Assembly (NCBI GenBank): GCA_937995865.1
Contig: CALKJA010000083.1
Coordinates: 1 to 39,621, forward strand
Direction of reading: 5' to 3'
DNA length: 39,621 nt
DNA from: an uncultured Paracoccaceae bacterium
GTDB taxonomy: Bacteria; Pseudomonadota; Alphaproteobacteria; Rhodobacterales; Rhodobacteraceae
A model generated the notes under the pieces. That model was not told the origin of the DNA. It was given only the letters and a program-made list of their open reading frames with translations, and made no database searches. The translations under genes were made by a program, and so were the position numbers. Positions 24,229-33,042 of the stretch are shown here, one piece after another (the stretch's first letter is position 1; each line of letters begins with the position of its first letter).

Positions 24229-25269
24229 TCAAGCGCTTCGGACTGTATCGATCATCAGTTGAACGTTTTCGGGATCAGCATCGGGCGTGATGCCGTGACC
24301 AAGATTGAAAATATGCGGTCCGCCGCGCAATGCCTCTACGATTGCGCGGGTGTCATCCACCAGCGCTTGCCCGCCTGTCACCATGTGTGTTGATTTTAGG
24401 TTGCCCTGAACACAGCCGTCCTTTTGCACATGCTTGGCGGCCCATGTGGCGGATACGCTGTTGTCAAGCGCCACACAATCCGCGCCGGTGGCTTTGGCGA
24501 AACCGACATAGGCGTCGCCTGCTTCACGCGGAAATGCGATAATTGGCACATCTGGATGGCGGGATTTCAGTGCTGTGATGATCTCACGCGCAGGCTCCAG
24601 CGCGTATTTCTGAAAGGCATCGCCTTTGAGTGACCCAGCCCAGCTGTCAAAAAGTTTGACAGTTTCTGCCCCCGCTCGGATCTGCATGGATAGATATTCG
24701 ATGGTGGCTTGGGTCAATATTTTCATGAGCGCATCAAACGCTTCGGGGTTTTCAACCCGCAGCTTGTGTGCGGGCGCTTGATCCGGGGTGCCTTGGCCCG
24801 CGATCATATATGTGGCCACGGTCCAAGGCGCACCCGCAAAGCCGATCAATGCGGTTTCTGCGGGCAGTTCGGTTTTGAGGATGCGCAGCGTTTCATAGAT
24901 TGGCGCAAGGTGGTCATGGATATCATCGCGGCCCTTCAACGCCTGTACGCCAGACATATCCTTGATCTTAGACAACCGCGGCCCTTCGCCGGTGACAAAC
25001 CATAGATCTGCACCCAAAGCCTCGGGGATCAAAAGGATGTCTGCGAATAGGATCGCCGCATCAAAACCATAGCGCCGGATTGGTTGCAGAGTCACCTCAG
25101 CCGCAAGATCGGAATTGTAGCACAGAGACAAAAAATCCCCGGCCTCTGCCCGTGTCGCGCGGTATTCTGGCAAATACCGCCCGGCCTGCCGCATCATCCA
25201 AATCGGAGGCGTTGCCTGCGCTTCCCCGGCAAGGGCGCGCAACAATTTTTTGGTCGGGGCTTTGGTCAT
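24229..25269 (-). CDS. hemE: Uroporphyrinogen decarboxylase
   Basis: Predicted 346-aa HemE, which removes four acetate carboxyls from uroporphyrinogen III to give coproporphyrinogen III. Signature [17 protein letters not shown] is at about 21-37, with the catalytic Asp in the [14 protein letters not shown] segment (about 73-86), and the family's second signature around [14 protein letters not shown]. Length is typical. ATG 25269 begins [10 protein letters not shown]. Divergent from hemC over 147 bases, so the two steps can share control. Confidence 0.97.
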   Translation of the reverse strand: MTKAPTKKLLRALAGEAQATPPIWMMRQAGRYLPEYRATRAEAGDFLSLCYNSDLAAEVTLQPIRRYGFDAAILFADILLIPEALGADLWFVTGEGPRLSKIKDMSGVQALKGRDDIHDHLAPIYETLRILKTELPAETALIGFAGAPWTVATYMIAGQGTPDQAPAHKLRVENPEAFDALMKILTQATIEYLSMQIRAGAETVKLFDSWAGSLKGDAFQKYALEPAREIITALKSRHPDVPIIAFPREAGDAYVGFAKATGADCVALDNSVSATWAAKHVQKDGCVQGNLKSTHMVTGGQALVDDTRAIVEALRGGPHIFNLGHGITPDADPENVQLMIDTVRSA

Positions 25270-25416
25270 TTTCGGCGTCTTTCACTGAGTGTTTTCGACG
25301 GGGGAAAGGCTTTGGAATTCGCATCCCCTCAAACCACGAAGTGCGGGCTTTTGAAAGTGCCCGATATGTTTGACACCACACTTGCCAGCCCCCGTAGCCG
25401 CATTTACCAAGACGCC

Positions 25417-26370
25417 ATGTTGAACACCGTTCCGTCCGCTGACGCCCCGCTGAGAATTGGCACCCGCGGCTCCCCACTTGCGCTTGCACAGGCTTATGAA
25501 ACACGTGCCCGGCTCATGGCGGCATGCGATCTGCCCGAGGCCGCTTTTGAGATCTGCGTGATTAAGGTGACGGGGGATCAGATTCAGGACAAGCCGCTAA
25601 AAGAGATCGGCGGCAAGGGCCTGTTTACACGAGAAATTGAAGAGGATCTTCTCGCAGGTAAGATCGATGTCGCCGTCCACTCGATGAAAGACATGCCGAC
25701 GGTCCAGCCTGAGGGGTTGATTCTTGAAACCTACCTGCCGCGTGAAGATGTGCGCGATGCCTTTGTAACGCTGGGCGAACACACGCTTGAATCGTTGCCG
25801 CTGGGAACGGTTGTGGGGACGTCCTCGCTGCGCCGTCGGGCACAGCTGCTGCACAAACGCCCGGATCTTGAGATCGTTGAGTTTCGCGGAAATGTACAGA
25901 CCCGGCTGAAAAAGTTGGCCGACGGCGTGGCGGTGGGCACGTTTTTGGCAATGGCAGGTTTGAACCGGCTCAACACGCGTGATTTGCCGCGCGTTGCTGT
26001 GGATCCAGATGCGATGCTACCTGCCGTGGCCCAAGGGGCAATTGGGATCGAGTGTCGGGATGACGATGCCCTTGTGCAATCGATGCTGGCAGCCATCCAT
26101 GACGGCCCCACGGGGCTGCGTATCACTGCGGAACGGGCGTTCCTAAAAACGCTGGACGGTTCTTGTGAGACACCAATTGCGGGGCTGGCCGTGCTGGACG
26201 GTAACCAGATCCATCTGCGTGGCGAGATCCTGCGCCCGGATGGATCAGAGAGCCTGTCAGATGCGGTCAGCGCGCCAGCGGAACAAGGCGCAGCATTGGG
26301 TATCGCGCTGGGCAGGCGGCTTCTTGAGCGCGCGCCTGCCGGTTTCTTTGATTGGCGGCACACAACCTGA
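25417..26370 (+). CDS. hemC: Hydroxymethylbilane synthase (porphobilinogen deaminase)
   Basis: Predicted 317-aa HemC, joining four porphobilinogens into hydroxymethylbilane. The start at 25417 is chosen because the conserved LRIGTRGSPLALAQA begins at residue 12 and family length is about 310; the frame stays open upstream (another ATG at 25366), so the start is uncertain and the ribosome site is weak. Catalytic Asp is in HSMKDMP (Asp92), substrate-binding arginines are in GTSSLRRRAQL, and the dipyrromethane cofactor cysteine is Cys250 in DGSCETPIAG. Convergent with the FAD dehydrogenase, 16 bases apart. Confidence 0.96.
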   Translation: MLNTVPSADAPLRIGTRGSPLALAQAYETRARLMAACDLPEAAFEICVIKVTGDQIQDKPLKEIGGKGLFTREIEEDLLAGKIDVAVHSMKDMPTVQPEGLILETYLPREDVRDAFVTLGEHTLESLPLGTVVGTSSLRRRAQLLHKRPDLEIVEFRGNVQTRLKKLADGVAVGTFLAMAGLNRLNTRDLPRVAVDPDAMLPAVAQGAIGIECRDDDALVQSMLAAIHDGPTGLRITAERAFLKTLDGSCETPIAGLAVLDGNQIHLRGEILRPDGSESLSDAVSAPAEQGAALGIALGRRLLERAPAGFFDWRHTT

Positions 26371-26386
26371 CCTTTGGTTAAGTCAC

Positions 26387-27805
26387 TCACAAGCTATCGC
26401 CCGGCAGTACTTTGCCCGGATTCATCAGCCCCTTTGGATCAAGCGCGGATTTGATCCCGCGCATAACGTCAAGTGCGGCGTGATCCTTGCGGCGTGCCAT
26501 CGATCCCAGCTTGCTCAGCCCAATCCCATGCTCAGCGGAGAAGCTGCCATCAAGCTCGAGTGTCACATCTTCGATCGCTTCGACCACCGCCGTCTTTAGT
26601 GCGGGATCCTCTCGCGTGGGGTAGACGCTATAGTGCACATTGCCGTCGCCCAAATGAGAGACAACGAAATCCTCGGCGTCCGCGTCTAGCCTATCCAATC
26701 GCGCGCGCATGTCCGTCAGAAAGCGGGGAACGCAGTCCAAGGGGACGGCGATATCGGTGTCGACGATATTGGGTGTTGTAAAAGTCAGCTCTGCAGCAAG
26801 TTCCCGGCGCGCCCACATTTCAGCTCTTTGTGCTTCGGATTGTGCGATTGTTGCGTCTGCTAACTGGCCTTCCTCTAACGCAGTGCCAAGCACCGATTGT
26901 AGCAAACCAACAAGGCGCGGGGTGCCATCCGCACCGGCCGCTGCATCATCGGCTCGGGTTGAAGCGGCTTCGATCAGGATGTTCACCGGGTGGTTCTGCG
27001 AAAACGGTTCGCGCGCGCCGTCTACATGGGCCATATGGCGCGCAATATAGCTGCGCGGCATGTATTCAAACGCCTCAACCGCGCCACCCGTGGCCGCTTG
27101 CAAGTGATTGAGAAGTGGGAGCGCGTCTTGCAGCCGTTCCAACGCAAGCATGGCTGTTGCGCGGACGCGCGGGGCGGGCACCAGCTTGAGCACTGCTGCG
27201 GTGATAAAGCCCAGCGTGCCTTCGGCCCCGATAAACAGATGCTTAAGGTTGTAGCCCGTGTTGTCCTTGCGCAGCTCGCTCATCAGATCCATCACATGCC
27301 CGTCCGGCAAAACAATCTCAAGTCCAAGGCACAGATCCCGCGTATTTCCGTAGCGCAGAACATTCGATCCGCCGGCATTGGTGGCCAGATTGCCGCCAAT
27401 CATCGCAGATCCCCGCGCCCCAAATGTAAGCGGAAAGATCAGGCCCTGTGCTTCGGTGGCCTGATGGATCGCATCCAGAACTGTGCCAGCTTCAACGATG
27501 GCCACGCGTGCCTCAGGCTTGACCGTGCGAACCGCGTTTAACCGATCAAGAGAAACCATGATTGCATTTTCTGCGCTGGTGGCTCCGGTCAGACCGGTGT
27601 TGCCGCCCACAGGCACCATTGGGACGTTTGCTGCATAACATGCCCGTGCCGTTGCCGAGACTTCGGCCGTATTTGCAGGCCGCACAACCGCGCGGGGCTG
27701 CCACGTGTATTTTCCGGTCCAATCGCGTGTCCACTTGGCCGTATCCGTACCGGTCAGAACGTAGGTTGCGCCCAGTTCGGCGCGAAGAATGTCAATGATG
27801 CCCAT
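26387..27805 (-). CDS. FAD-binding 2-hydroxyacid dehydrogenase (GlcD/D-2-hydroxyglutarate dehydrogenase-like)
   Basis: Predicted 472-aa flavoenzyme of the VAO family (FAD_binding_4 followed by FAD-oxidase_C). The FAD diphosphate loop is PVGGNTGLTGAT (about 65-76) with further contacts in IGGNLATNAGGSNVLRYGNT. The C-terminal catalytic domain has HLGDGNVHYS and the metal/FAD motif AEHGIGLSK. Known members oxidise D-lactate, glycolate or D-2-hydroxyglutarate; substrate cannot be separated by eye. No GlcE/GlcF partners are nearby, which argues against a glycolate oxidase complex. Confidence 0.88.
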   Translation of the reverse strand: MGIIDILRAELGATYVLTGTDTAKWTRDWTGKYTWQPRAVVRPANTAEVSATARACYAANVPMVPVGGNTGLTGATSAENAIMVSLDRLNAVRTVKPEARVAIVEAGTVLDAIHQATEAQGLIFPLTFGARGSAMIGGNLATNAGGSNVLRYGNTRDLCLGLEIVLPDGHVMDLMSELRKDNTGYNLKHLFIGAEGTLGFITAAVLKLVPAPRVRATAMLALERLQDALPLLNHLQAATGGAVEAFEYMPRSYIARHMAHVDGAREPFSQNHPVNILIEAASTRADDAAAGADGTPRLVGLLQSVLGTALEEGQLADATIAQSEAQRAEMWARRELAAELTFTTPNIVDTDIAVPLDCVPRFLTDMRARLDRLDADAEDFVVSHLGDGNVHYSVYPTREDPALKTAVVEAIEDVTLELDGSFSAEHGIGLSKLGSMARRKDHAALDVMRGIKSALDPKGLMNPGKVLPGDSL

Positions 27806-27856
27806 GCCGTATAGTCAAACCCGGCCCATGCCTTGGGTGCAAGGCACATTTCCGGG

Positions 27857-27885
27857 TTGACCCCCCAACCGCCCCGGCCTAAACG
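27857..27885 (+). promoter_or_regulatory. Promoter of the tRNA gene
   Basis: TTGACC (27857-27862), exactly 17 bases, then TAAACG (27880-27885), placed 10 bases before the mature tRNA 5' end. Good housekeeping promoter spacing. Confidence 0.6.
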
Positions 27886-27895
27886 ACGCTCCGAT

Positions 27896-27972
27896 GGCGC
27901 GGTAGCTCAGTTGGTTAGAGCGATCGACTCATAATCGATAGGTCGGGAGTTCAAGTCTCCCCCACGCCACCA
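27896..27972 (+). tRNA. tRNA with CAT anticodon, probably elongator tRNA-Met
   Basis: A 77-nt cloverleaf with encoded CCA. Acceptor 27896-27902 (GGCGCGG) pairs with CCACGCC (27962-27968), with a C-A mismatch at pair 5-68. D arm GCTC/GAGC, anticodon stem ATCGA/TCGAT with loop CTCATAA (anticodon CAT), T arm GGGAG/CTCCC with loop TTCAAGT. CAT can be Met or, after lysidine modification, Ile2; the body resembles elongator tRNA-Met, and an initiator is excluded because pair 1-72 is a normal G-C. Identity is therefore likely but not certain. Confidence 0.9.
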
Positions 27973-28025
27973 CAAACCACCCTCATTTGCGTAATGCGCA
28001 AGCCTATGGATGCGCGTGCTTTACC

Positions 28026-28976
28026 CTAGCCGATCCGGCTTCTGACTCTGTCTCGCATCGGCGGGCGGCCGAATTGTTCTTTGTACGCGCGGCTGAAATG
28101 GACCGGGCTTTGAAATCCGCAGGCTTGCGCGATGTCGACCATTGGGTCTGCGCCTCGGGTGACCATCTCGCGGGCCCGATCAAGGCGCAGCATCCGGTAG
28201 TACTGGCTGGGTGAGCGGCCTGTATGGCTGCGGAACAGCCGCTCAAGCTGGCGTTGGGACATGCCCGTGTCGCCTGCGATTGTGGGGATAGCGCGGGTTT
28301 CCGTTAGCGCCATACGCATCGTATCAATCGCGGACTGGAGAGCGCGGGGCAGATCCGCGCCAAGAGGCTGTGTATTGCCCACGGTGAGCGGCTGCGTCCC
28401 GGTTCGAGGTGGTGGAGCCAACATATAGTCACGGACCGAGCGGACGATATCCGGATTGTGACGCTCGGCCAGAATGTGGAACGCAATATCAAGGCCAGCT
28501 GCCCCCCCAGCGCAAGTCAGGGTCGAGCCATCGTCTGTAAACAGCGTGTCGCTCAGCCCAACGCTTGCATAGCTTGCGGCGAACCGCGCTTGAAACGCTG
28601 GATGAACCGCTGCGGGCGCGTCCAAACAACCGCCATCGGCCAAAGCAAATGCACCAGTTTCTAAACCGACCAAAAGGTGATCCTGACGCTGCCAATACCG
28701 AAGATGCTTGGCCAGCGGCGCGCCAAAGGCCGCTTCTGGTGTGTCCGAGGTGGAAATCAGCACAATGTCAGACGCACTTCGCGCTAGATCGATGTCTTCA
28801 GTCTCAAGAGTGGGGCCTTGTTGGCTGGCAACTGAGCCACCAGACGCGGACACATAAATAAACCGATAGCGTGGTGCAGATTCCAAAGCGTTGAGGGCAC
28901 GGAACGGTTCCAAAAACGCAAGGGTGCTCGAAAGGTTGAATCCGGGCGAAATAAAAACGGTCATGTCAAAAGTCAT
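28026..28976 (-). CDS. GlxA family transcriptional regulator (DJ-1/PfpI-like plus AraC HTH)
   Basis: Predicted 316-aa regulator. The N-terminal DJ-1/PfpI-type domain (about 1-180, DMTVFISPGFNLSSTLAFLEP at the start) lacks a nucleophile cysteine in the elbow (VGLETGAFALADGG), as in sensory members such as the GbdR/CdhR type. The C-terminal AraC domain has two helix-turn-helix units, MSQRQLERLFRSHTG and DIAQACGFQSPVHFSRAYKE. ATG 28976 follows GGGGA about 8 bases upstream; an upstream in-frame start would add 13 residues. It is the last gene after ADH and ALDH genes on the same strand and probably controls them. Relatives sense quaternary amines or amino-acid derivatives; the effector is unknown. 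Confidence 0.88.
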   Translation of the reverse strand: MTFDMTVFISPGFNLSSTLAFLEPFRALNALESAPRYRFIYVSASGGSVASQQGPTLETEDIDLARSASDIVLISTSDTPEAAFGAPLAKHLRYWQRQDHLLVGLETGAFALADGGCLDAPAAVHPAFQARFAASYASVGLSDTLFTDDGSTLTCAGGAAGLDIAFHILAERHNPDIVRSVRDYMLAPPPRTGTQPLTVGNTQPLGADLPRALQSAIDTMRMALTETRAIPTIAGDTGMSQRQLERLFRSHTGRSPSQYYRMLRLDRAREMVTRGADPMVDIAQACGFQSPVHFSRAYKEQFGRPPMRDRVRSRIG

Positions 28977-29012
28977 TGGCGCGTCCCCATATGCAGGCCG
29001 CTCCAGTTTACA

Positions 29013-29029
29013 CAAATTTCTCGAATTTG
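29013..29029. promoter_or_regulatory. Inverted repeat upstream of the GlxA-type regulator
   Basis: CAAATT (29013-29018) and AATTTG (29024-29029) are perfect inverted arms with a 5-base spacer, 37 bases upstream of the regulator start. A further CTGCA/TGCAG pair lies next to it (about 29033-29056). It could be an autoregulatory site. Seen only as a pattern. Confidence 0.35.
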
Positions 29030-29081
29030 CACCTGCAGCATGGAAATATTTTGCAGTCGCAGCATTTTTACGGATTGGGGT

Positions 29082-30551
29082 TCAACTACGCCCCGCGCCG
29101 CCACCGATAGAAATCGCGACGTTTTTGGTTTGCACGTAGTTCCAAAGTGCTTCGCGCCCTTTTTCGCGGCCATATCCGGACTGCCCGTAACCGCCGAATG
29201 GAGTTTCCACGCCGCCTGCGTACCATTCATTTACGAAGACCTGACCAGCGCGGATGGCTTGCGCATCCCGCATGGCGCGGTTGATGTCAGCGGTAAAGGT
29301 GCCCCCGACCAATCCGTAATCGGTGCCGTTTGCGATGGCGATGGCTTCTTCTTCGGTGCGGAATTTGAGCACGCTAACAACTGGTCCAAAAACCTCTTCT
29401 TGTGCGATGGTCATGTCGGACGTCACGCCGGTTAGGACGGTTGGCTCAAGAAAGCTGCCAGGAATGTTCAGCGCCCGGCCGCCCGTCGCGACAGTTGCGC
29501 CTTGGGCTTGGGCCTCTGCCACCATACGCACGGCGCGATCCCTTTGCCCCTCTGACACCATCGCACCCATGTTTGCGCCGAACGCGTTCCGCTCAAGTCC
29601 GGGACCAACCGACAAAGATTTAGCTAGCCCTGTGATATTATCCACGACTTCGTCATGGCGATCTTCATGTACGATGATGCGGCTCATCGCGGAGCAGACC
29701 TGACCAGCGTTGAAATAGATGCCCCAGCGGACATTGTCGGTGAAACCAGCAATATCGGCATCGGCGTGAACGATGGCAGCGGATTTGCCTCCAAGCTCTA
29801 ACACGCAAGGAGCAAGGATGCCCGCCGCCGCCTTTGCGATGGTTTTGCCTGTCGCAACCGAGCCGGTGAACACGATTTGGCGTACATCGGGATGCGCCGT
29901 CAGGGCGGCGCCCGCCTCGTGGCCATAGCCACAAAGGATGTTGACGGCACCGGGAGGAAAGCCTGCTGCCTCGGCTGCATGGGCATAGATGTAGCACGTC
30001 ACGGGTGTCATCTCCGGGGTTTTGATCACACAAGCATTGCCTGTGGCCAATCCGGCAGAAAGCGAGCGTGCGGTCATTTCAACCGGGTAATTCCAAGGAA
30101 TGATTTGGCCAGAAACGCCAAAGGGCTCGTAGCTTGTGAAATCATAATATTTTGCGCCAAGCGGGATCGAACGGCCTTCAACCGTTTCCGCTTGGTTGCC
30201 GTAGTACTCAAAATAGCGGGCTGCCCCCTCGATCTCGATGCGCGCTTCCCAAAGGGGTTTGCCTTGTTCGGATGTCAGGAGCGGTGCCAGCGTTTCAACA
30301 TGTTTCAGTAAGTACCGGCCCATGGCCTGTACCATCCGGCCCCGCTCAACTGGGCGCATCGCGGTCAACGCGCCACTCAGGTGAACGCGCTTAGCAGCTT
30401 CAATGGCGCGGGCCACATCCGCGGCATCGGCCATCGCATTTTTGGTGAGGACTTCACCGGTGCCGGGGTTAATGACATCAATTGTGCCCGCGCCGCCTGT
30501 GGTCCACTGACCGTCGATATAGTTGAGGTAGAGGTCTTTGATATCAGTCAT
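29082..30551 (-). CDS. NAD(P)-dependent aldehyde dehydrogenase
   Basis: Predicted 489-aa ALDH superfamily enzyme oxidising an aldehyde to its acid. Catalytic residues: Cys286 in GQVCSAMS, Glu252 in ELGGKSA, Asn154 in IPWNYP, cofactor Lys177 in IKTPE. Normal length (about 490). Resembles betaine aldehyde or aminobutyraldehyde dehydrogenases, but substrate specificity is not readable by eye. It starts 5 bases after the stop of the zinc ADH gene, so the alcohol formed or taken up would be oxidised in two steps. The regulator gene follows after 105 bases. Confidence 0.93.
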   Translation of the reverse strand: MTDIKDLYLNYIDGQWTTGGAGTIDVINPGTGEVLTKNAMADAADVARAIEAAKRVHLSGALTAMRPVERGRMVQAMGRYLLKHVETLAPLLTSEQGKPLWEARIEIEGAARYFEYYGNQAETVEGRSIPLGAKYYDFTSYEPFGVSGQIIPWNYPVEMTARSLSAGLATGNACVIKTPEMTPVTCYIYAHAAEAAGFPPGAVNILCGYGHEAGAALTAHPDVRQIVFTGSVATGKTIAKAAAGILAPCVLELGGKSAAIVHADADIAGFTDNVRWGIYFNAGQVCSAMSRIIVHEDRHDEVVDNITGLAKSLSVGPGLERNAFGANMGAMVSEGQRDRAVRMVAEAQAQGATVATGGRALNIPGSFLEPTVLTGVTSDMTIAQEEVFGPVVSVLKFRTEEEAIAIANGTDYGLVGGTFTADINRAMRDAQAIRAGQVFVNEWYAGGVETPFGGYGQSGYGREKGREALWNYVQTKNVAISIGGGAGRS

Positions 30552-30556
30552 GTGTC

Positions 30557-31588
30557 TTACCTTGTGAAATCAGTGACGACCTGCACGCCGGTCGCAGCAA
30601 AACGGTCCATATCTTCGAACACAGCTTGCACATCACCAAGCGAAATATGGCCGGTAATGAGAGGGGTTAGATCTAGTTTTCCGGTCTCGATAAGGTGGAG
30701 CAATGGGGCAAATCCTGCAGCACTTAGCCCGCGCATCCCAAAGAGACTCAGTTGGTTGGAATAGACAAGGTCAAGCAAAGGGAGCGGCGGTTTAGCATGG
30801 TTGCCAGTGGGCATACCGACCTGCACATGGCGGCCCAGTTTGCGAAGCGAAGCGAGGGAGGCGGCAAAAGCAGACGTGAGGCCGATCGCCTCAACAGACA
30901 CATGCGCGCCGCCTTGAGTAATCTGCTTGAGCTGTTCCAACGCATCGGCGCCCAGCGCGTGATCTGCGCCAAGAGATTGCGCCATTGTGCGGGCGGTGGG
31001 GTTTGGATCAATCCCGATGACCTGTGCCCCTAGCGCTTTGGCAATCAGCAGCGCTGAAAGCCCAACGCCACCCAGGCCATGAATGGCCACCCATTCGCCC
31101 GGCTGAAGCTGTGCACGGTCCGACAAGGCGCGCCATGCGGTTGTCACGCGGCACCCCATCGCGGCTGCCACATCAAAGGGAATCGTATCGGGCAAAGGGA
31201 CGGCGTTGAAATCCGCCGCGCGGATGGCAAGCCGCTGCGCAAAAGCGCCGGGTCCATGAAAACCGGGGCAGTATTGATCGGCGCAAATAGTTGGCTGCCC
31301 GGATGTGCAATCGGTGCAGTGACCGCAGCCAAGGATGAAAGGAGCCGTGATCCGTTGCCCACTTCGGAGGCCGCAATCGGGACCGACTTCCTCGATGATG
31401 CCCGCAAACTCATGGCCCATGATATGCGGCAGGGGCGTCGGGTCTGCGCCAGTCCAGCTATGATGATCGGACCGACACACGCCGCAGGCGTGCACCGAGA
31501 TCACAACGCCATCCGGGGGGCACGCGGGGTCCGGCGCATCGCTAACGCTCAGATCCGCGCGCGGGGCTTGCATGATCAGTGCTTTCAT
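30557..31588 (-). CDS. Zinc-dependent alcohol dehydrogenase (MDR superfamily)
   Basis: Predicted 343-aa medium-chain dehydrogenase. Catalytic zinc ligands Cys38 (GVCRSD) and His59-Glu60 (GHEFAG) and the four structural-zinc cysteines (88, 91, 94, 102) are all present. The Rossmann motif is HGLGGVGLSALLIAKALGA, followed by IGID whose Asp suggests NAD+. First gene of the ADH-ALDH-regulator operon; ALDH begins 5 bases later. Natural alcohol unknown. A second, broken MDR gene lies divergently upstream (31927-33039). Confidence 0.92.
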   Translation of the reverse strand: MKALIMQAPRADLSVSDAPDPACPPDGVVISVHACGVCRSDHHSWTGADPTPLPHIMGHEFAGIIEEVGPDCGLRSGQRITAPFILGCGHCTDCTSGQPTICADQYCPGFHGPGAFAQRLAIRAADFNAVPLPDTIPFDVAAAMGCRVTTAWRALSDRAQLQPGEWVAIHGLGGVGLSALLIAKALGAQVIGIDPNPTARTMAQSLGADHALGADALEQLKQITQGGAHVSVEAIGLTSAFAASLASLRKLGRHVQVGMPTGNHAKPPLPLLDLVYSNQLSLFGMRGLSAAGFAPLLHLIETGKLDLTPLITGHISLGDVQAVFEDMDRFAATGVQVVTDFTR

Positions 31589-31640
31589 TGACGGCCACGA
31601 TGGATTGGATTGCTGATTTGTGTGTTGAGGGCCGACCCGT

Positions 31641-31740
31641 CCACCTCCCCCTCAGCGGGAGACTTCTGCCCAAAGGGGGCGCGCCGCTGCGCGGCGCGAG
31701 CCTCGCGAATGCCTCGGAGTGTATTCGGAACAATGAAGCT
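31641..31740 (+). repeat. GC-rich intergenic repeat, copy 1
   Basis: Starts CCACCTCCCCCT, contains a perfect 8-bp hairpin CGCGCCGC (31680-31687) / GCGGCGCG (31691-31698), and ends GCCTCGGAGTGTATT then AATGAAG. The same order (CTCCCCCT, CTGCCC, GC hairpins, GAGGTATT-like box, GATGAAG) is found on the minus strand at 37449-37566. Similar sequences are common between genes in Roseobacters. It lies in the 338-base gap between the divergent ADH gene and ADH pseudogene, which otherwise shows no gene. An open frame across it (31542-31733, minus) is an artefact of the repeat. Confidence 0.6.
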
Positions 31741-31875
31741 ACGGCTTTGCATCTGTCTTCTTATGGTCTGACGGTTGCGGATAGGATGGGTTGATCTGGC
31801 AAATTTGCGCAGTCAGGACCGACAAAAGGTATTCTGATTGCGCAAGGTGCCGCTTTTTTGGGATTGCCGGATGAG

Positions 31876-31907
31876 ATTGCTCCGAGTCACGTATTGCTTT
31901 GAGCAAT
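31876..31907. promoter_or_regulatory. Inverted repeat before the broken ADH gene
   Basis: ATTGCTC (31876-31882) and GAGCAAT (31901-31907) are perfect inverted arms with an 18-base spacer, ending 19 bases before the start codon at 31927. May be an operator left from the functional gene. Confidence 0.3.
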
Positions 31908-31926
31908 TCATATTGGAGAGGATGTT

Positions 31927-33039
31927 ATGTCATCTTTGCCCCAAACTATGCGTGCGGTTGTTTTGACCCGACACGGCGATATGGATGCTTTGAGCTATGA
32001 GACGTATTGGCCAGTCCTTCAGCCTGACCCGCATCAAGTGCTAATCAAGGTTGGTGCTTGTGGAATGAACAACACAGATGTGAATACGCGTGCGGGTTGG
32101 TATTCCAAGTCTGTGACAGAGGCGACCACCGGAAGAGCAAATGACAGCCTTGATAGGGCGTCCGACAACACGTGGGGTGGTGCTGGCATCCAGTTTCCGC
32201 AGGTTCAGGGCGCTGATGTGTGCGGGTATGTTGTGGCTATTGGCGCATAGGTGGATGGCGCGCTTTTGGGGTGCCGAATGATCACGGACAATTGGCTCCG
32301 GGATTGGGACGATCCGCTGAACATGCACAAAACGGGCTACTACGGATCCGAGGCGGATGGTGGTTTTGCGGAATAAGCCGTCGCGGACCACCGCAACGTG
32401 GCTGCTGTTGATAGCGATCTAAGTGGCGCGGAAATTACAACGTTTTCAAACTCTTATGTCACTGCCGAAGGAATGCTGGAACGCGCGTGCGTAAAAGCGG
32501 AAGATACCGTTCTTGTGACAGGTGCATCCGGAGGTGTCGGTGGCGCGTTGATCTAATTGGCCAAACTGCGCGGGGCCACGGTTGTGGCGCTGGCCTCAGA
32601 GGCCAAACACGCAGATGTGGCGCGTTGTGGGCCGGATGTGATCCTTCCGCGCGGGCCGACCGATCTAAAAGCGGATTTGCGCGCTGCGATTTGGCGCGAA
32701 GCTGTCACAGTTGCGGCGGATATCGTGGCGGGCCCCTATTTCAGCACGGTGATCAATGCGCTTGAACGCGGTGGTCGCTATGTGACGTCGGGCGCAATTG
32801 CGGGCCCGATTGTTGAGCTGGATATGTGCATTCTGTATTTGATGGATCTCAGTTTTTATGGCTCGACTGTCACTCCGCCACAGGCGTTCCGCAACATCGT
32901 GCGGTATCTAAAGCAGGGCGCGCTGACGCCAACGCTGGCCGCGACTTATCCGTTGGGGCGGTTTAAGGCGGGGCAACAAGCATTCATCGATAAGGTGCAT
33001 ACAGGCAACATCGTTGTAACGCCTGAGCCTGAGCACTAG
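31927..33039 (+). pseudogene. MDR alcohol dehydrogenase gene with three in-frame stops
   Basis: A single reading frame of 371 codons encodes an alcohol dehydrogenase/quinone oxidoreductase-like protein from MRAVVLTRHGDMDAL to the C-terminus, but carries TAG at 32248-32250 (residue 108), TAA at 32374-32376 (150) and TAA at 32554-32556 (210). The frame is never shifted. Expected codons can be guessed from context: CAG (IGAQVDGA), TAC or TAT (FAEYAVADHR) and CAA (ALIQLAKLRGA). Domain content is otherwise complete: the GACGMNNTDV catalytic-domain motif and the Rossmann motif TGASGGVGGAL. GGAGAGG precedes the ATG at 31927 by about 4 bases. Sequencing error at three sites is unlikely but possible; programmed readthrough of three stops is less likely than decay. 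Confidence 0.9.
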
Positions 33040-33042
33040 CGG

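Noticed and set aside
21884-25416. FNR-type boxes (TTGAT-N4-ATCAA) near hemF, hemE and hemC
   Set aside because: No acceptable match was found in the intergenic gaps. The region upstream of cydA, where one might occur, is outside the window.
31542-31733. Minus-strand frame encoding a LAPRSGAPPLGRSLPLRGR-like peptide
   Set aside because: It is the translation of the GC-rich intergenic repeat, a typical source of spurious proteins in this group.
31927-33039. Selenocysteine or pyrrolysine readthrough of the broken ADH gene
   Set aside because: The stops are TAG, TAA and TAA. TAA has no known amino-acid insertion system in bacteria and context suggests Gln, Tyr and Gln at the sites.
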